Assembly: GCF_004348995.1 (NCBI RefSeq)
Contig: NZ_SMKQ01000069.1
Coordinates: 1 to 38,119, forward strand
Reading direction: 5' to 3'
Source of the DNA: Nonomuraea terrae
GTDB lineage: Bacteria > Actinomycetota > Actinomycetes > Streptosporangiales > Streptosporangiaceae
Length of the DNA stretch: 38,119 bases
Below the pieces are notes generated by a model. That model saw nothing but the letters and a program-made list of their open reading frames with translations, searched no databases and was not told where the DNA came from. The translations under genes were made by a program, and so were the position numbers. Numbering within the stretch: the stretch's first letter is position 1; every line of letters starts with the position of its first letter. Below, piece after piece: positions 1-7,111 of the stretch.

Positions 1-1
1 C

Positions 2-253
2 ACGAGCTCCGGCCCTGTCGGCCCGCTGCTGGAGCAGGTGGCGGCGGCACACGCCCGGCTCGCCGAGGACGTGCGCCCGGCCGTTCCCGCGGGACCGCTG
101 CGGGGGACGCCGCCGGCGGCGTTCGTCGGCCCCGATCGCGAGCTGACCCAGGGGGCGGCGCTGCTGCACGTCTACGAGGAGCTCGCCCAGCACCACGGCC
201 AGATGGAGATCCTGCGCGACGCCATCCTCGCCGGGAAGGACGCGGCCAGGTGA
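2..253 (+). CDS. DinB-family protein, C-terminal part (cut by window edge)
   Basis: The reading frame is open from the first bases and ends at TGA 251-253, so only the last 83 residues are visible. The tail HVYEELAQHHGQMEILRDAI resembles the last helix of DinB/DUF664 four-helix-bundle proteins, where a histidine of the HxxxHxxQ type contributes to the metal site. In actinobacteria many of these are mycothiol-dependent transferases or detoxifying enzymes. The gene overlaps the next one by 4 bases (GTGA), so the two are probably translationally coupled. The N-terminal half and start lie outside the window, so the substrate cannot be guessed. The family call rests on this short tail. Confidence 0.7.
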   Translation, partial: TSSGPVGPLLEQVAAAHARLAEDVRPAVPAGPLRGTPPAAFVGPDRELTQGAALLHVYEELAQHHGQMEILRDAILAGKDAAR

Positions 254-1422
254 ACGCCTTCGAGACCGTCGACGAGGCACGACTGCGCTCCGGCCACGGC
301 GTCAAGTGGGGTTCCCTGCCGCCGGACACCATCGGGGCCTGGGTCGCCGACATGGACTTCGGCGTGCCGCCCGCCGTGCAGGAGGCCGTCATCGGCGTCA
401 CCCGGCGCGCGGACTTCGGCTACCCGTACTGGCCGGGCGAGGACCCGGTGGTCGCGGCGTTCGAGGAGCGCATGGCCACGCGCCATGCGTGGCGTCCCGC
501 GCCGGGGCGCACGCGGGTGTTCACCGACCTGTTGCAGATCCTCCAGGTCCTGATCGAGTACGCCACGGAGCCGGGAGACGGCGTGGCGATCCACGTCCCC
601 GCTTATCCGCCGTTCCTGGCCAGCATCGCCCGCGCGGGGCGGCGGATCGTGCCGCTGCCGATGACGTGGGAGCCGGACGGGTGGCGTCCGCCGTCGGACG
701 ACCTGGCCGGCCGGCTGCGGGAGGAGGGTTGCCGCCTGCTCGTCGTCGTCAACCCGCACAATCCGACGGGCCGTGTCCTGACCCGCGCCGAGCTGTCCGC
801 GCTCGCGGCGGCGGCCGAGGAGCTCGACCTGGTGGTGCTGTCCGACGAGATCCACGCCGACCTGGTGTACGCGCCGCACCGGCACGTGCCGTTCGCCTCG
901 CTCGGCGAGGCCGCCGCGGCGCGCACGGTCACGGCGACCTCGGCGACGAAGGCGTTCAACATCGCGGGGCTGCGCTGCGCCGTCGCGCACGTGGGCCACG
1001 ACCGGGTGCGCGCCTCGCTGGAGAAGGCCCCGCTCGACTTCTTCGGCACGCCGAGCGTGCTCAGCCGGGTCGCCACGGTGGCGGCCTGGCGGGAGGCCGA
1101 CGACTGGCTGGCCGGTCTGATGCGCACGCTGGAGCACAACCGCGGCCTGGTCGCCGAGTGGGCGGCGGGCCTGCCGTGGGACGCCCGCCATCAAGCGCCG
1201 CAGGGCACGTACCTGAGCTGGCTGGACTTCTCCGGCGGGCCGCTCGCCGACGAGCCCGCCGCCCGCCTGGAACGCCTGGCGAGGGTCAGGCTCAGCGAAG
1301 GCGCGGAGTTCACGCAGCACACCGCGGTCGGCTCCGCGTCCTTCGCCCGGCTCAACTTCGCGACCAGCGCCACCACCCTCACCGAGATCCTCGGCCGCCT
1401 GTCCACGGCCGTCCGCGCCTGA
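250..1422 (+). CDS. MalY/PatB-type PLP aminotransferase (putative C-S lyase)
   Basis: This 390-residue fold-type I PLP enzyme is full length for the MalY/PatB family, whose members cleave cystathionine or related C-S bonds or act as aminotransferases. Visible family marks are WVADMDFGVPPAV near residues 31-43, the NPHNPTGR motif at 168-175, SDEIHADLVY with the PLP-ring Asp199, and SATKAFN with the Schiff-base Lys234. The GTG start overlaps the stop of the DinB-like gene, which supports co-transcription. It converges with the P450 gene, with no spacer between the two stop codons. The exact substrate (cystathionine, cysteine conjugate or amino acid) is not shown by the sequence. The DinB neighbour would fit a thiol-conjugate detoxification role, but that is inference. 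Confidence 0.85.
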   Translation: MNAFETVDEARLRSGHGVKWGSLPPDTIGAWVADMDFGVPPAVQEAVIGVTRRADFGYPYWPGEDPVVAAFEERMATRHAWRPAPGRTRVFTDLLQILQVLIEYATEPGDGVAIHVPAYPPFLASIARAGRRIVPLPMTWEPDGWRPPSDDLAGRLREEGCRLLVVVNPHNPTGRVLTRAELSALAAAAEELDLVVLSDEIHADLVYAPHRHVPFASLGEAAAARTVTATSATKAFNIAGLRCAVAHVGHDRVRASLEKAPLDFFGTPSVLSRVATVAAWREADDWLAGLMRTLEHNRGLVAEWAAGLPWDARHQAPQGTYLSWLDFSGGPLADEPAARLERLARVRLSEGAEFTQHTAVGSASFARLNFATSATTLTEILGRLSTAVRA

Positions 1423-2622
1423 TCAGAGCAACGGGAGGCGGCGCACGCCGGTCATGGTCGGGGTGGGGATGAACTGGACAGGGTCGTCCGGATCGGTGCG
1501 CAGCTCCTCGCGCCGGTCGAGCAGGATGTCGAGGGCGACCCGCCCCTCCAGCCGGGCCAGAGGGGCGCCCAGGCAGAAGTGGATGCCGCGGCCGAAGGCC
1601 AGGTGCGGGTTGGGGTCGCGGCCGGGGTCGAAGACGGCCGGGTCGGCGAACTGCCGCGGATCGCGGTTGGCCCACGCGAGCCAGACCATGACCATCTGGT
1701 CGGCGGGGATCGTCACGTCGCCGAGCTCGACCTCGCGCATGGTGGAGCGGCCGACCGCGGCGAACGGGGTGAAGTAGCGCAGCGACTCCTCGATCACATC
1801 CGGGATCGCGGACCGGTCGGCCCGGACCCGTTCCTGCTGCTCGGGAAAGGCGTCGAGGCAGAGCACCGTGTTGCCGAGCAACATCGTCGTGGTGATGTGA
1901 CCGGCCAGCAGGAGGATGATTGCGAAGTTGACCACCTGCTCGTCGGGCAGGCGCTCGCCGTCCACCTCGGCCTGCACGAGCAGGCTGAGCAGGTCGGCGC
2001 GGGGAGCGCGGCGGCGCTCGGTGACGTGGGCCTGGAGGTAGCCGGACATCTCCCGCCACGGCTTCATCGCGGCCTGTACCTCGGCCTCGGCGGCGGCGTC
2101 CGGCTCGTTGAGCGAGACCTTGGCCTCGCGCTGGAAGAGCGCGTCGGCCCACCGCTTGAACAGCGCGCGGTCACTGGCCGGGACGCCGAGCAGCTCGGCG
2201 ATGACGATGACGGGGAGCGGATAGGCCAGGTCGGTCACCAGCTCGAAGCGGTCGCGTTCCCTGGCGGCGTCGAGGAGCTCGCGGGTGATCTCGGCGATCC
2301 GCGGTTCGAGGTCGGCGACGACCTTACGGGTGAAGGCGCTGCTGACGAGCTTGCGCAGCTTGCCGTGCTCGGGCGGGTCGATCTGGGTGAGGAAGCCTTC
2401 CAGGGAGAAGTCCTCGAAGGAGGCCAGCATCTCCTTGGGGATGATGCGCATGGTGTCGGAGGAGAACGCCCCGGGGTCGCCGAGCACCTCCTGTGCCTCG
2501 TGGAAGCCGTACACGTTCCACATGCCGGCGCCGGCGTCGAACTCGACCGGCTTCCCCGTGTGCGGCCCGTGCAGCCAGGTGTGCTGCTTCGGGATGTCGT
2601 ACCGCTGGACGATGTCTGCCAT
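1423..2622 (-). CDS. cytochrome P450
   Basis: This is a complete 399-residue soluble bacterial P450. The K-helix ExxR is EESLR (Glu279-Arg282), and the heme-binding loop FGRGIHFCLG at 343-352 supplies the Cys350 thiolate. The I-helix oxygen-activation motif reads AGHITT (240-245): the usual acidic residue of AGxE/DT is replaced by Ile, with His before it. The start ATG is preceded by AAGGAG, which overlaps the TAA stop of the upstream TetR gene, so the pair is an operon (TetR first, P450 second, 9 bases apart). The TetR protein therefore likely controls this P450 in response to a small molecule. Macrolide or terpenoid hydroxylation is typical of such stand-alone class I P450s, but the substrate is unknown. 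No ferredoxin or reductase gene is adjacent. Confidence 0.92.
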   Translation of the reverse strand: MADIVQRYDIPKQHTWLHGPHTGKPVEFDAGAGMWNVYGFHEAQEVLGDPGAFSSDTMRIIPKEMLASFEDFSLEGFLTQIDPPEHGKLRKLVSSAFTRKVVADLEPRIAEITRELLDAARERDRFELVTDLAYPLPVIVIAELLGVPASDRALFKRWADALFQREAKVSLNEPDAAAEAEVQAAMKPWREMSGYLQAHVTERRRAPRADLLSLLVQAEVDGERLPDEQVVNFAIILLLAGHITTTMLLGNTVLCLDAFPEQQERVRADRSAIPDVIEESLRYFTPFAAVGRSTMREVELGDVTIPADQMVMVWLAWANRDPRQFADPAVFDPGRDPNPHLAFGRGIHFCLGAPLARLEGRVALDILLDRREELRTDPDDPVQFIPTPTMTGVRRLPLL

Positions 2623-2631
2623 CGCCTCTCC

Positions 2632-3300
2632 TTAGTCGTAGATCCACTTGCGGTAGGGCAGGATCAGTTCCTGGAAGATCGAGATGTATTCCTCCGCCGC
2701 CGCGGCGAGCACCTCGTCGGGTGGCTCGGCGGCCGGCTCGAAGGCCTGCCGCACGGTGAAGGCGAGCGCCTCGGCCCTGGCCTCGACGTCGAGCTCCGTC
2801 TCGCCGCTCTCGAGGCCGTCGAAGACGTAGAAGCCGGTCTGCGCGGCGGTCATCGCGTACGAACGGTGGGGGACGTCCGTCCTGAGCAGCCCGAACCGAT
2901 CGGACACTTCGTAGACGCGCTCGGCGGCCAGCAGGTCGTGGCTGCGCAGCCGGTGGCCGGCCAGCTTGCCGAGCAGGTCGAGGTCGGTGGTGAACATCGC
3001 CTTGAGCAGCGGCTTACGGCTCATGGCGATCAGGGACTCACGGGCGAAACGGTGCGGCCGCACCACCGACGGGTCGCGGCGCATCATCTCGATGAACTCC
3101 TCCACCAGTTCGATGGACTCCCGCAGCAGGAGCGCCTCGAACACCTCGTCCTTGGTGCGCCAGTGCAGATAGACCGTGCCCTTGCCCACGCCGGCCCGGG
3201 CCGCGATGTCCTCGACCGTGACCTTCCGGTAGCCGTGCCGGAGGATCAGCTCTTCAGCGGCGTCGAGGATCCGATCCGCCCGCTCCACCACTCGTCCCAC
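2632..3300 (-). CDS. TetR-family transcriptional regulator
   Basis: The N-terminal TetR helix-turn-helix is clear (VTVEDIAARAGVGKGTVYLH, residues about 28-47), followed by a divergent alpha-helical ligand domain; the total of 222 residues is usual for the family. The frame can begin at GTG 3300, but the AAGG at about 3300-3303 sits 8 bases from GTG 3291, so translation may really start at 3291 or 3288. It lies directly upstream of the P450 gene in the same orientation and directly downstream of an inverted repeat (3301-3331) that should be its own operator. The expected logic is autoregulated repression of tetR-P450, relieved by a ligand. The ligand is not inferable. Confidence 0.9.
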   Translation of the reverse strand: MGRVVERADRILDAAEELILRHGYRKVTVEDIAARAGVGKGTVYLHWRTKDEVFEALLLRESIELVEEFIEMMRRDPSVVRPHRFARESLIAMSRKPLLKAMFTTDLDLLGKLAGHRLRSHDLLAAERVYEVSDRFGLLRTDVPHRSYAMTAAQTGFYVFDGLESGETELDVEARAEALAFTVRQAFEPAAEPPDEVLAAAAEEYISIFQELILPYRKWIYD

Positions 3301-3331
3301 CTTTTGACTGGATAAGAAATCTGGTCAAAAG
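3301..3331. promoter_or_regulatory. inverted repeat, probable TetR operator
   Basis: CTTTTGAC (3301-3308) and GTCAAAAG (3324-3331) form perfect 8-base arms; extended to 12 bases the arms match at 10 positions. The element sits immediately before the start of the TetR gene in an otherwise very G+C-rich stretch. This is the position and architecture expected for an autoregulatory TetR operator covering the promoter of the tetR-P450 operon. Binding is inferred, not shown. Confidence 0.65.
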
Positions 3332-3358
3332 TCACAGTACGCCGCGGGGCGGCCGCTT

Positions 3359-5269
3359 TCAAGCGGGGCGGGCGACGCCGAGGACGTGCCCGACGTGGCG
3401 GAAGGCGAAGCGGTCGACGCTCTCCACGGCGAACCCGGTGCGCCCCAGCTCGGCCACCACGTCCCTGGCCAGGCGGCAGCCGCCGAAGACGCGGGCCCAC
3501 AGCGGGGTCAGCAGGCTCTGCGCCAGCGCCACCGGCGGGATGCCGGAGCGCTGGTGCTCGTAGAAACGCAGCTCGCCGCCCGGCCGCAGGACGCGGCGCA
3601 CCTCCGCGAGCGTCGCGCGCGCGTCCGGGGCGTGGCACAGGGTCAGCGAGCAGACGACGGCGTCGCAGGAGGCGTCGGGGACGGGCAGCCGCGCCAGATC
3701 GCCGTCGAGGACGCGCACCGCGACCGGCACGTCGGCGGCGACCGCCTTGGCCGCCGCGCGCAGGAACGGGTCGGGATCGACGAGCACGACCTCGTCCACG
3801 GCGGGCGGGTAGCAGGCGAGCTTGACGCCGTCGCCCGCGCCGAGCTCCAGCACCCGCCCGGTCAGCCCGGCCATGAGCCGCCTGCGCTGCGGCGTCGGGC
3901 ACGGCCGTCTCCGATCACCCAGGCAGACGGGACGGGGATGGTGGAACTGCTCCATGCCGAGGCCGCACCGGTTGCCGGTGCCGGGCGGCTCGACGAGGTC
4001 TGCGCCGATGGTCATGGTCTCCCCCTGAGCGTGTGTTCTCCACTCTCCGCCGGAGCCACCCCGTGGCAGCGCCTTCTCTACGGAATCCTGACGCGCCGGG
4101 CCCCGATCGATACGCCTTCTTGAGAGTTCAGGGCGGCCGTACGACAGGCGGCGCAGCAGGACCTCCGCCGGCCCGCGGTGGCCGGCCAGGCGCATGAGCT
4201 CCGCCAGCAGGATCGACAGCAGCCACACCCCGGCGGCGACGGCGAAGGTGGCGGCGAAGCTCACGTCGTCGCTCAGACCCAGCGTGAACGGATAGAACAG
4301 GACCACCCAGACCACCGCCTGGAAGAGGTAGAACGTCAGCGACCGCTGGCCGAGCGCGGCGAGCGCCGCGGTGAGTCGGCCGCCCCTGGCCTTGGTGGCG
4401 GCGAGCCCGATGGCGGCGGCCAGGCCGACGGCGCCGGCCCATCCGGTCAGGTCGTGGGCGATCGCGACCGCCCAGGCGACGCCGGCCGACGGGGGCGTCC
4501 ACGCGCCGGCCGCGAGCAGGGCCGCCGGGAGCCGCCCGGCCACGGACAGGCCGATCCCGGCCACGGTGACCCAGGCGAGCAGCCTGCCGTGCCGCTCCGG
4601 CTCGTCGAGGATCCTGCGTCTGGCGGCCCAGACGCCCACCAGCATGCCGGGCACGACCATGATCGTGGACAGGGCGGCTTCCACCGGCCAGGACGGAATG
4701 TTCGCGACCAGGTGGGCGGCGTACGTCGGCTCCATGTAGGCCGCCATGGTGACCGGCCCGGCCTGGGCGGTCACGCTCTGCCAGGCCATCAGCAGGGTCG
4801 CGGGGACGAGCGTCACGAGTGCCGTCCGCCACAGGACGGCGTCGCGGGCGCGGACGAGGGGGGCGAGCAGCAGCAGGGTCAGCCCGTAGACGGCGATGAC
4901 GTCGATCGGCACGAGCAGGACCGTGTTCGCGAAGCCGATGACGATCAGCCACCATGCCCGGCGGCGTAACAGCTTCCTGGTGGAGATCCAGTCGCCGCCC
5001 CTGGCCAGCTGCCGGTGGGCCAGCTGGCCGAGGCCGTAACCGAACAGGAAGACGAACATGTCGCGGGCCTGGTTGTCGGCCAGCAGGGACTTGAGGAACT
5101 TCGCGGCGGCGACGAGCGCGGCAGGCCCGGCGTTCCAGTCGGCGGCGAAGGCGGGCGCGTGGGCGACGGCGATCAGCAGCAGCATGCAGCCCCGCGCCAG
5201 GTCGGGCGCGAGCGACCGTGCCGTGACGCTGGTGGGCGCCGCGGAAGATTCGCGATAGTACGTGTTCAT
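3359..5269 (-). CDS. DUF418 membrane protein read in frame into a SAM-dependent methyltransferase
   Basis: One open frame of about 636 residues holds two unrelated parts. Residues about 1-385 are a DUF418/YeiB-like polytopic membrane protein with many hydrophobic segments, including the NQARDMFVFLFGYGLGQ and LTFYLFQAVVWVVLFYPF stretches. Residues about 465-636 are a class I methyltransferase with motif I VLELGAGDG and a motif near CDAVVCSLTLCHAPD. The linker (about 386-465) is low in recognisable structure. An internal ATG at 4013-4015 with GGGGGAGA before it would start a free-standing 218-residue methyltransferase, so two genes joined by a lost stop codon is a real alternative to a true fusion. 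In the neighbouring frame the DUF418 part would stop at 4128. The start is taken as ATG 5269 rather than GTG 5272. The gene is divergent from a MarR-type regulator. Confidence 0.75.
   Translation of the reverse strand: MNTYYRESSAAPTSVTARSLAPDLARGCMLLLIAVAHAPAFAADWNAGPAALVAAAKFLKSLLADNQARDMFVFLFGYGLGQLAHRQLARGGDWISTRKLLRRRAWWLIVIGFANTVLLVPIDVIAVYGLTLLLLAPLVRARDAVLWRTALVTLVPATLLMAWQSVTAQAGPVTMAAYMEPTYAAHLVANIPSWPVEAALSTIMVVPGMLVGVWAARRRILDEPERHGRLLAWVTVAGIGLSVAGRLPAALLAAGAWTPPSAGVAWAVAIAHDLTGWAGAVGLAAAIGLAATKARGGRLTAALAALGQRSLTFYLFQAVVWVVLFYPFTLGLSDDVSFAATFAVAAGVWLLSILLAELMRLAGHRGPAEVLLRRLSYGRPELSRRRIDRGPARQDSVEKALPRGGSGGEWRTHAQGETMTIGADLVEPPGTGNRCGLGMEQFHHPRPVCLGDRRRPCPTPQRRRLMAGLTGRVLELGAGDGVKLACYPPAVDEVVLVDPDPFLRAAAKAVAADVPVAVRVLDGDLARLPVPDASCDAVVCSLTLCHAPDARATLAEVRRVLRPGGELRFYEHQRSGIPPVALAQSLLTPLWARVFGGCRLARDVVAELGRTGFAVESVDRFAFRHVGHVLGVARPA
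4013..4025 (-). promoter_or_regulatory. ribosome binding site and ATG for a possible separate methyltransferase
   Basis: On the minus strand GGGGGAGACC is followed by ATG (4015-4013), in frame with the methyltransferase domain. The resulting protein (3359-4015, 218 residues) has the usual length of a free class I methyltransferase. This site is the main reason to doubt that the DUF418-methyltransferase frame is translated only as one chain. Confidence 0.5.
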
Positions 5270-5287
5270 CACATCGGAAAAGCTACT

Positions 5288-5385
5288 TTGCTTTCACGAA
5301 ATCGTCAACGAAATGCCTGGTTATTTGCAATGAGATGCCCGCGAATGCAAGACCGCATGTTGCAATGAGTTGGAGTCGAAAGCAA
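5288..5385. promoter_or_regulatory. divergent promoter region with direct and inverted repeats
   Basis: The intergenic gap between the DUF418 gene and the regulator gene is A+T-rich compared with its surroundings. It holds two exact copies of TTGCAATGAG (5325-5334 and 5360-5369) whose starts are 35 bases apart. Outside them lie inverted arms TTGCTTTC (5288-5295) and GAAAGCAA (5378-5385). This nested, symmetric layout between divergent genes is what an operator array for the adjacent HTH regulator would look like; binding is inferred. Confidence 0.5.
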
Positions 5386-5425
5386 TACTGGTCTCCCCTA
5401 CGCACCACCGAGGAGACGAACGCCC

Positions 5426-6133
5426 ATGCCGGGAGGCAGGCTCACCCACGAGGACCGCACGCGCATCGCCGAGGGCCTCGCCGAAGGGCTCTCCTACACC
5501 GAGATCGCCGCCCGCCTGGACCGGCCGGTCTCCACTGTCACCCGCGAGGTGGCCCGCAACGGCGGCCCTGCGGGCTACCTCGCCGACGCGGCCGAGCACG
5601 CGACCCGCGGCCGCCGCCGCAGGGCCCGTGGGGACGCCGCCGCCGACGCCGACGGCCGCGGTTCCGAAGCCGTACGCGAGCTGGCGGAGCAGTTCACCGA
5701 GTCGCTGACGCAGACCGGGCTGTCACGCATGACCGCGCGGGTGCTCACCAGCCTCTTCCTCGCCGACGGCGACGGGCTCACCGCCGCCGAGCTCGTCCGG
5801 CGCCTGGGAGTCAGCCCCGCGTCCGTCTCCAAGGCCATCGGGGAGCTCGAACAGCAGGAGCTGGTCCGCCGCGAGCGCGATCCCCGCCGTCGGCGCGACC
5901 GCTACGTCATCGACGCCGACGTCTGGTTCCGCGCCTGGCTGGAGAGCGCCCGGCAGAACGCCATGCTGGCCGACCTCGCCCGCCGGGGAGCCGCGGTGCT
6001 CGGCGCCGGCACACCCGCCGGCGCCCGGCTGGAGGACGCCGGCCGGTTCTTCGACCACACCTTCCGCACCATGATCGATGCGGCCGAGCAGTGGCGCGCG
6101 ACCCAGCCCCCACATGCCGCGAAGCCGGGCTAA
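5426..6133 (+). CDS. GbsR/MarR-like regulator with extra N-terminal HTH
   Basis: The 235-residue protein appears to have two DNA-binding parts. Residues about 6-40 resemble the HTH found at the start of IS30-type transposases (SYTEIAARLDRPVSTVTREV). Residues about 95-150 form a MarR/GbsR winged helix (LTAAELVRRLGVSPASVSKAI, then a RRERDPRRRRDRY wing). There is no integrase DDE domain, so this is a regulator and not a transposase. It is divergent from the DUF418-methyltransferase gene and probably controls it through the repeats in the 5273-5425 gap. The S41 peptidase gene starts 9 bases after its stop and may be co-transcribed. The effector is unknown. Confidence 0.82.
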   Translation: MPGGRLTHEDRTRIAEGLAEGLSYTEIAARLDRPVSTVTREVARNGGPAGYLADAAEHATRGRRRRARGDAAADADGRGSEAVRELAEQFTESLTQTGLSRMTARVLTSLFLADGDGLTAAELVRRLGVSPASVSKAIGELEQQELVRRERDPRRRRDRYVIDADVWFRAWLESARQNAMLADLARRGAAVLGAGTPAGARLEDAGRFFDHTFRTMIDAAEQWRATQPPHAAKPG

Positions 6134-6136
6134 TGT
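6131..6136 (+). promoter_or_regulatory. possible -10 box of a leaderless transcript
   Basis: TAATGT lies 6 bases before the ATG of the S41 peptidase gene, and no Shine-Dalgarno sequence precedes that ATG. Leaderless mRNAs with a -10 element at this distance are common in actinobacteria. The -35 side shows no good match, so the call is tentative. Confidence 0.3.
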
Positions 6137-6142
6137 ACACGG

Positions 6143-7111
6143 ATGGATTGGACTCCCCAGATCACCACCCTCTGCTCGCAGCTCCAGGAGCACTACGTCT
6201 TCCCCGACGTGGCCGAGCAGATCGCGGACGTCCTCCGCGAGCGGCTGGCCGGCGGCGCGTACGCGGAGATCGAGACCGACGAGGACTTCGCCGCCGCGGT
6301 CACCGCCGACCTGCAGACCGTCAACGGCGACAAGCATCTGCGGCTGCTGCACAGCGTGGACGAGGTGATCGAGCACGACGCCTTCGACCTGGAGGCGTAC
6401 CGGCAGGAGATGGCGCTGTCCGGCTACGGCGTCGCCCGCGTCGAACGCCTGCCGGGCAACGTCGGCTATCTCGACACGAGGTTGTTCCACGCTCCGGAGA
6501 TGGCGGGCGAGCGTGCGGCGGCCGCCATGACCCTGGTCGCCGACACCGACGTGCTGCTCTTCGACGTCCGCCGCAACAGGGGCGGCGCGCCCGGCATGGT
6601 GAGCCTGATCTGCTCGTACCTGTTCGCCACCGGCTGGCCGCAGACGCATCTCAACTCGATCTACGACCGTCCGAGCGGCGAGACCATGCAGTTCTGGACG
6701 CTGCCGTACGTGCCCGGTCCGCGCTTCGGCCCCGACAAGCCGATCTACGTGCTGACCGGTCCCGAGACGTTCTCCGGCGCGGAGGAGCTGGCCTACGACC
6801 TGCAGACGCGCGGCCGGGCCACGGTGGTGGGCGAGCGCACCAGGGGCGGCGCCCATCCGGGCGGGCGCCACCGGGTCGGCCCGCACCTGAAGTCGGCGAT
6901 CCCGACCGGCCGCGCGATCAATCCCGTGACGGGCACCAACTGGGAGGGCGTGGGCGTGGTGCCCGACATCGAGGTGCCGGCCGACAAGGCGTTCGACCAC
7001 GCGTACACGCTGGCGCTGGAGCATGTGCTGGGGCTCGGCGAGGAGGGCTACCGGCGGGTCGTGGCGGGCGAGGCCCGCCGTGCGCTCGGCGAGCAGGAGC
7101 TCAGCCGATGA
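6143..7111 (+). CDS. S41-family (IRBP/tail-specific-like) peptidase
   Basis: The 322-residue protein has an N-terminal helical region (1-75) followed by the S41 catalytic core. Visible marks are LLFDVRRNRGG (138-148), YVLTGPETFSGAEELAYDL (202-220) with Ser211 as the likely nucleophile, and RATVVGERTRGGAHPG (225-240). These are typical of the interphotoreceptor-retinoid-binding-protein branch of S41. There is no signal peptide or PDZ domain, so the enzyme is probably cytoplasmic. Its 3' end overlaps the 3' end of the convergent potassium channel gene by 11 bases. No Shine-Dalgarno precedes the ATG. The substrate is unknown. Confidence 0.85.
   Translation: MDWTPQITTLCSQLQEHYVFPDVAEQIADVLRERLAGGAYAEIETDEDFAAAVTADLQTVNGDKHLRLLHSVDEVIEHDAFDLEAYRQEMALSGYGVARVERLPGNVGYLDTRLFHAPEMAGERAAAAMTLVADTDVLLFDVRRNRGGAPGMVSLICSYLFATGWPQTHLNSIYDRPSGETMQFWTLPYVPGPRFGPDKPIYVLTGPETFSGAEELAYDLQTRGRATVVGERTRGGAHPGGRHRVGPHLKSAIPTGRAINPVTGTNWEGVGVVPDIEVPADKAFDHAYTLALEHVLGLGEEGYRRVVAGEARRALGEQELSR

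Noticed and set aside
172..1320. Long minus-strand frame opposite the aminotransferase gene
   Set aside because: It is the antisense shadow of a well-supported gene; its composition is Arg/Gly/Ala-rich with no motif.
1579..3315. 578-codon plus-strand frame opposite the P450 and TetR genes
   Set aside because: Both genes on the other strand have clear motifs and start signals; the frame is low-complexity and has no recognisable domain.
5426..5540. IS30 transposase
   Set aside because: Only the N-terminal HTH resembles IS30; the DDE domain is absent and the rest is a MarR/GbsR winged helix. No terminal inverted repeats flank it.
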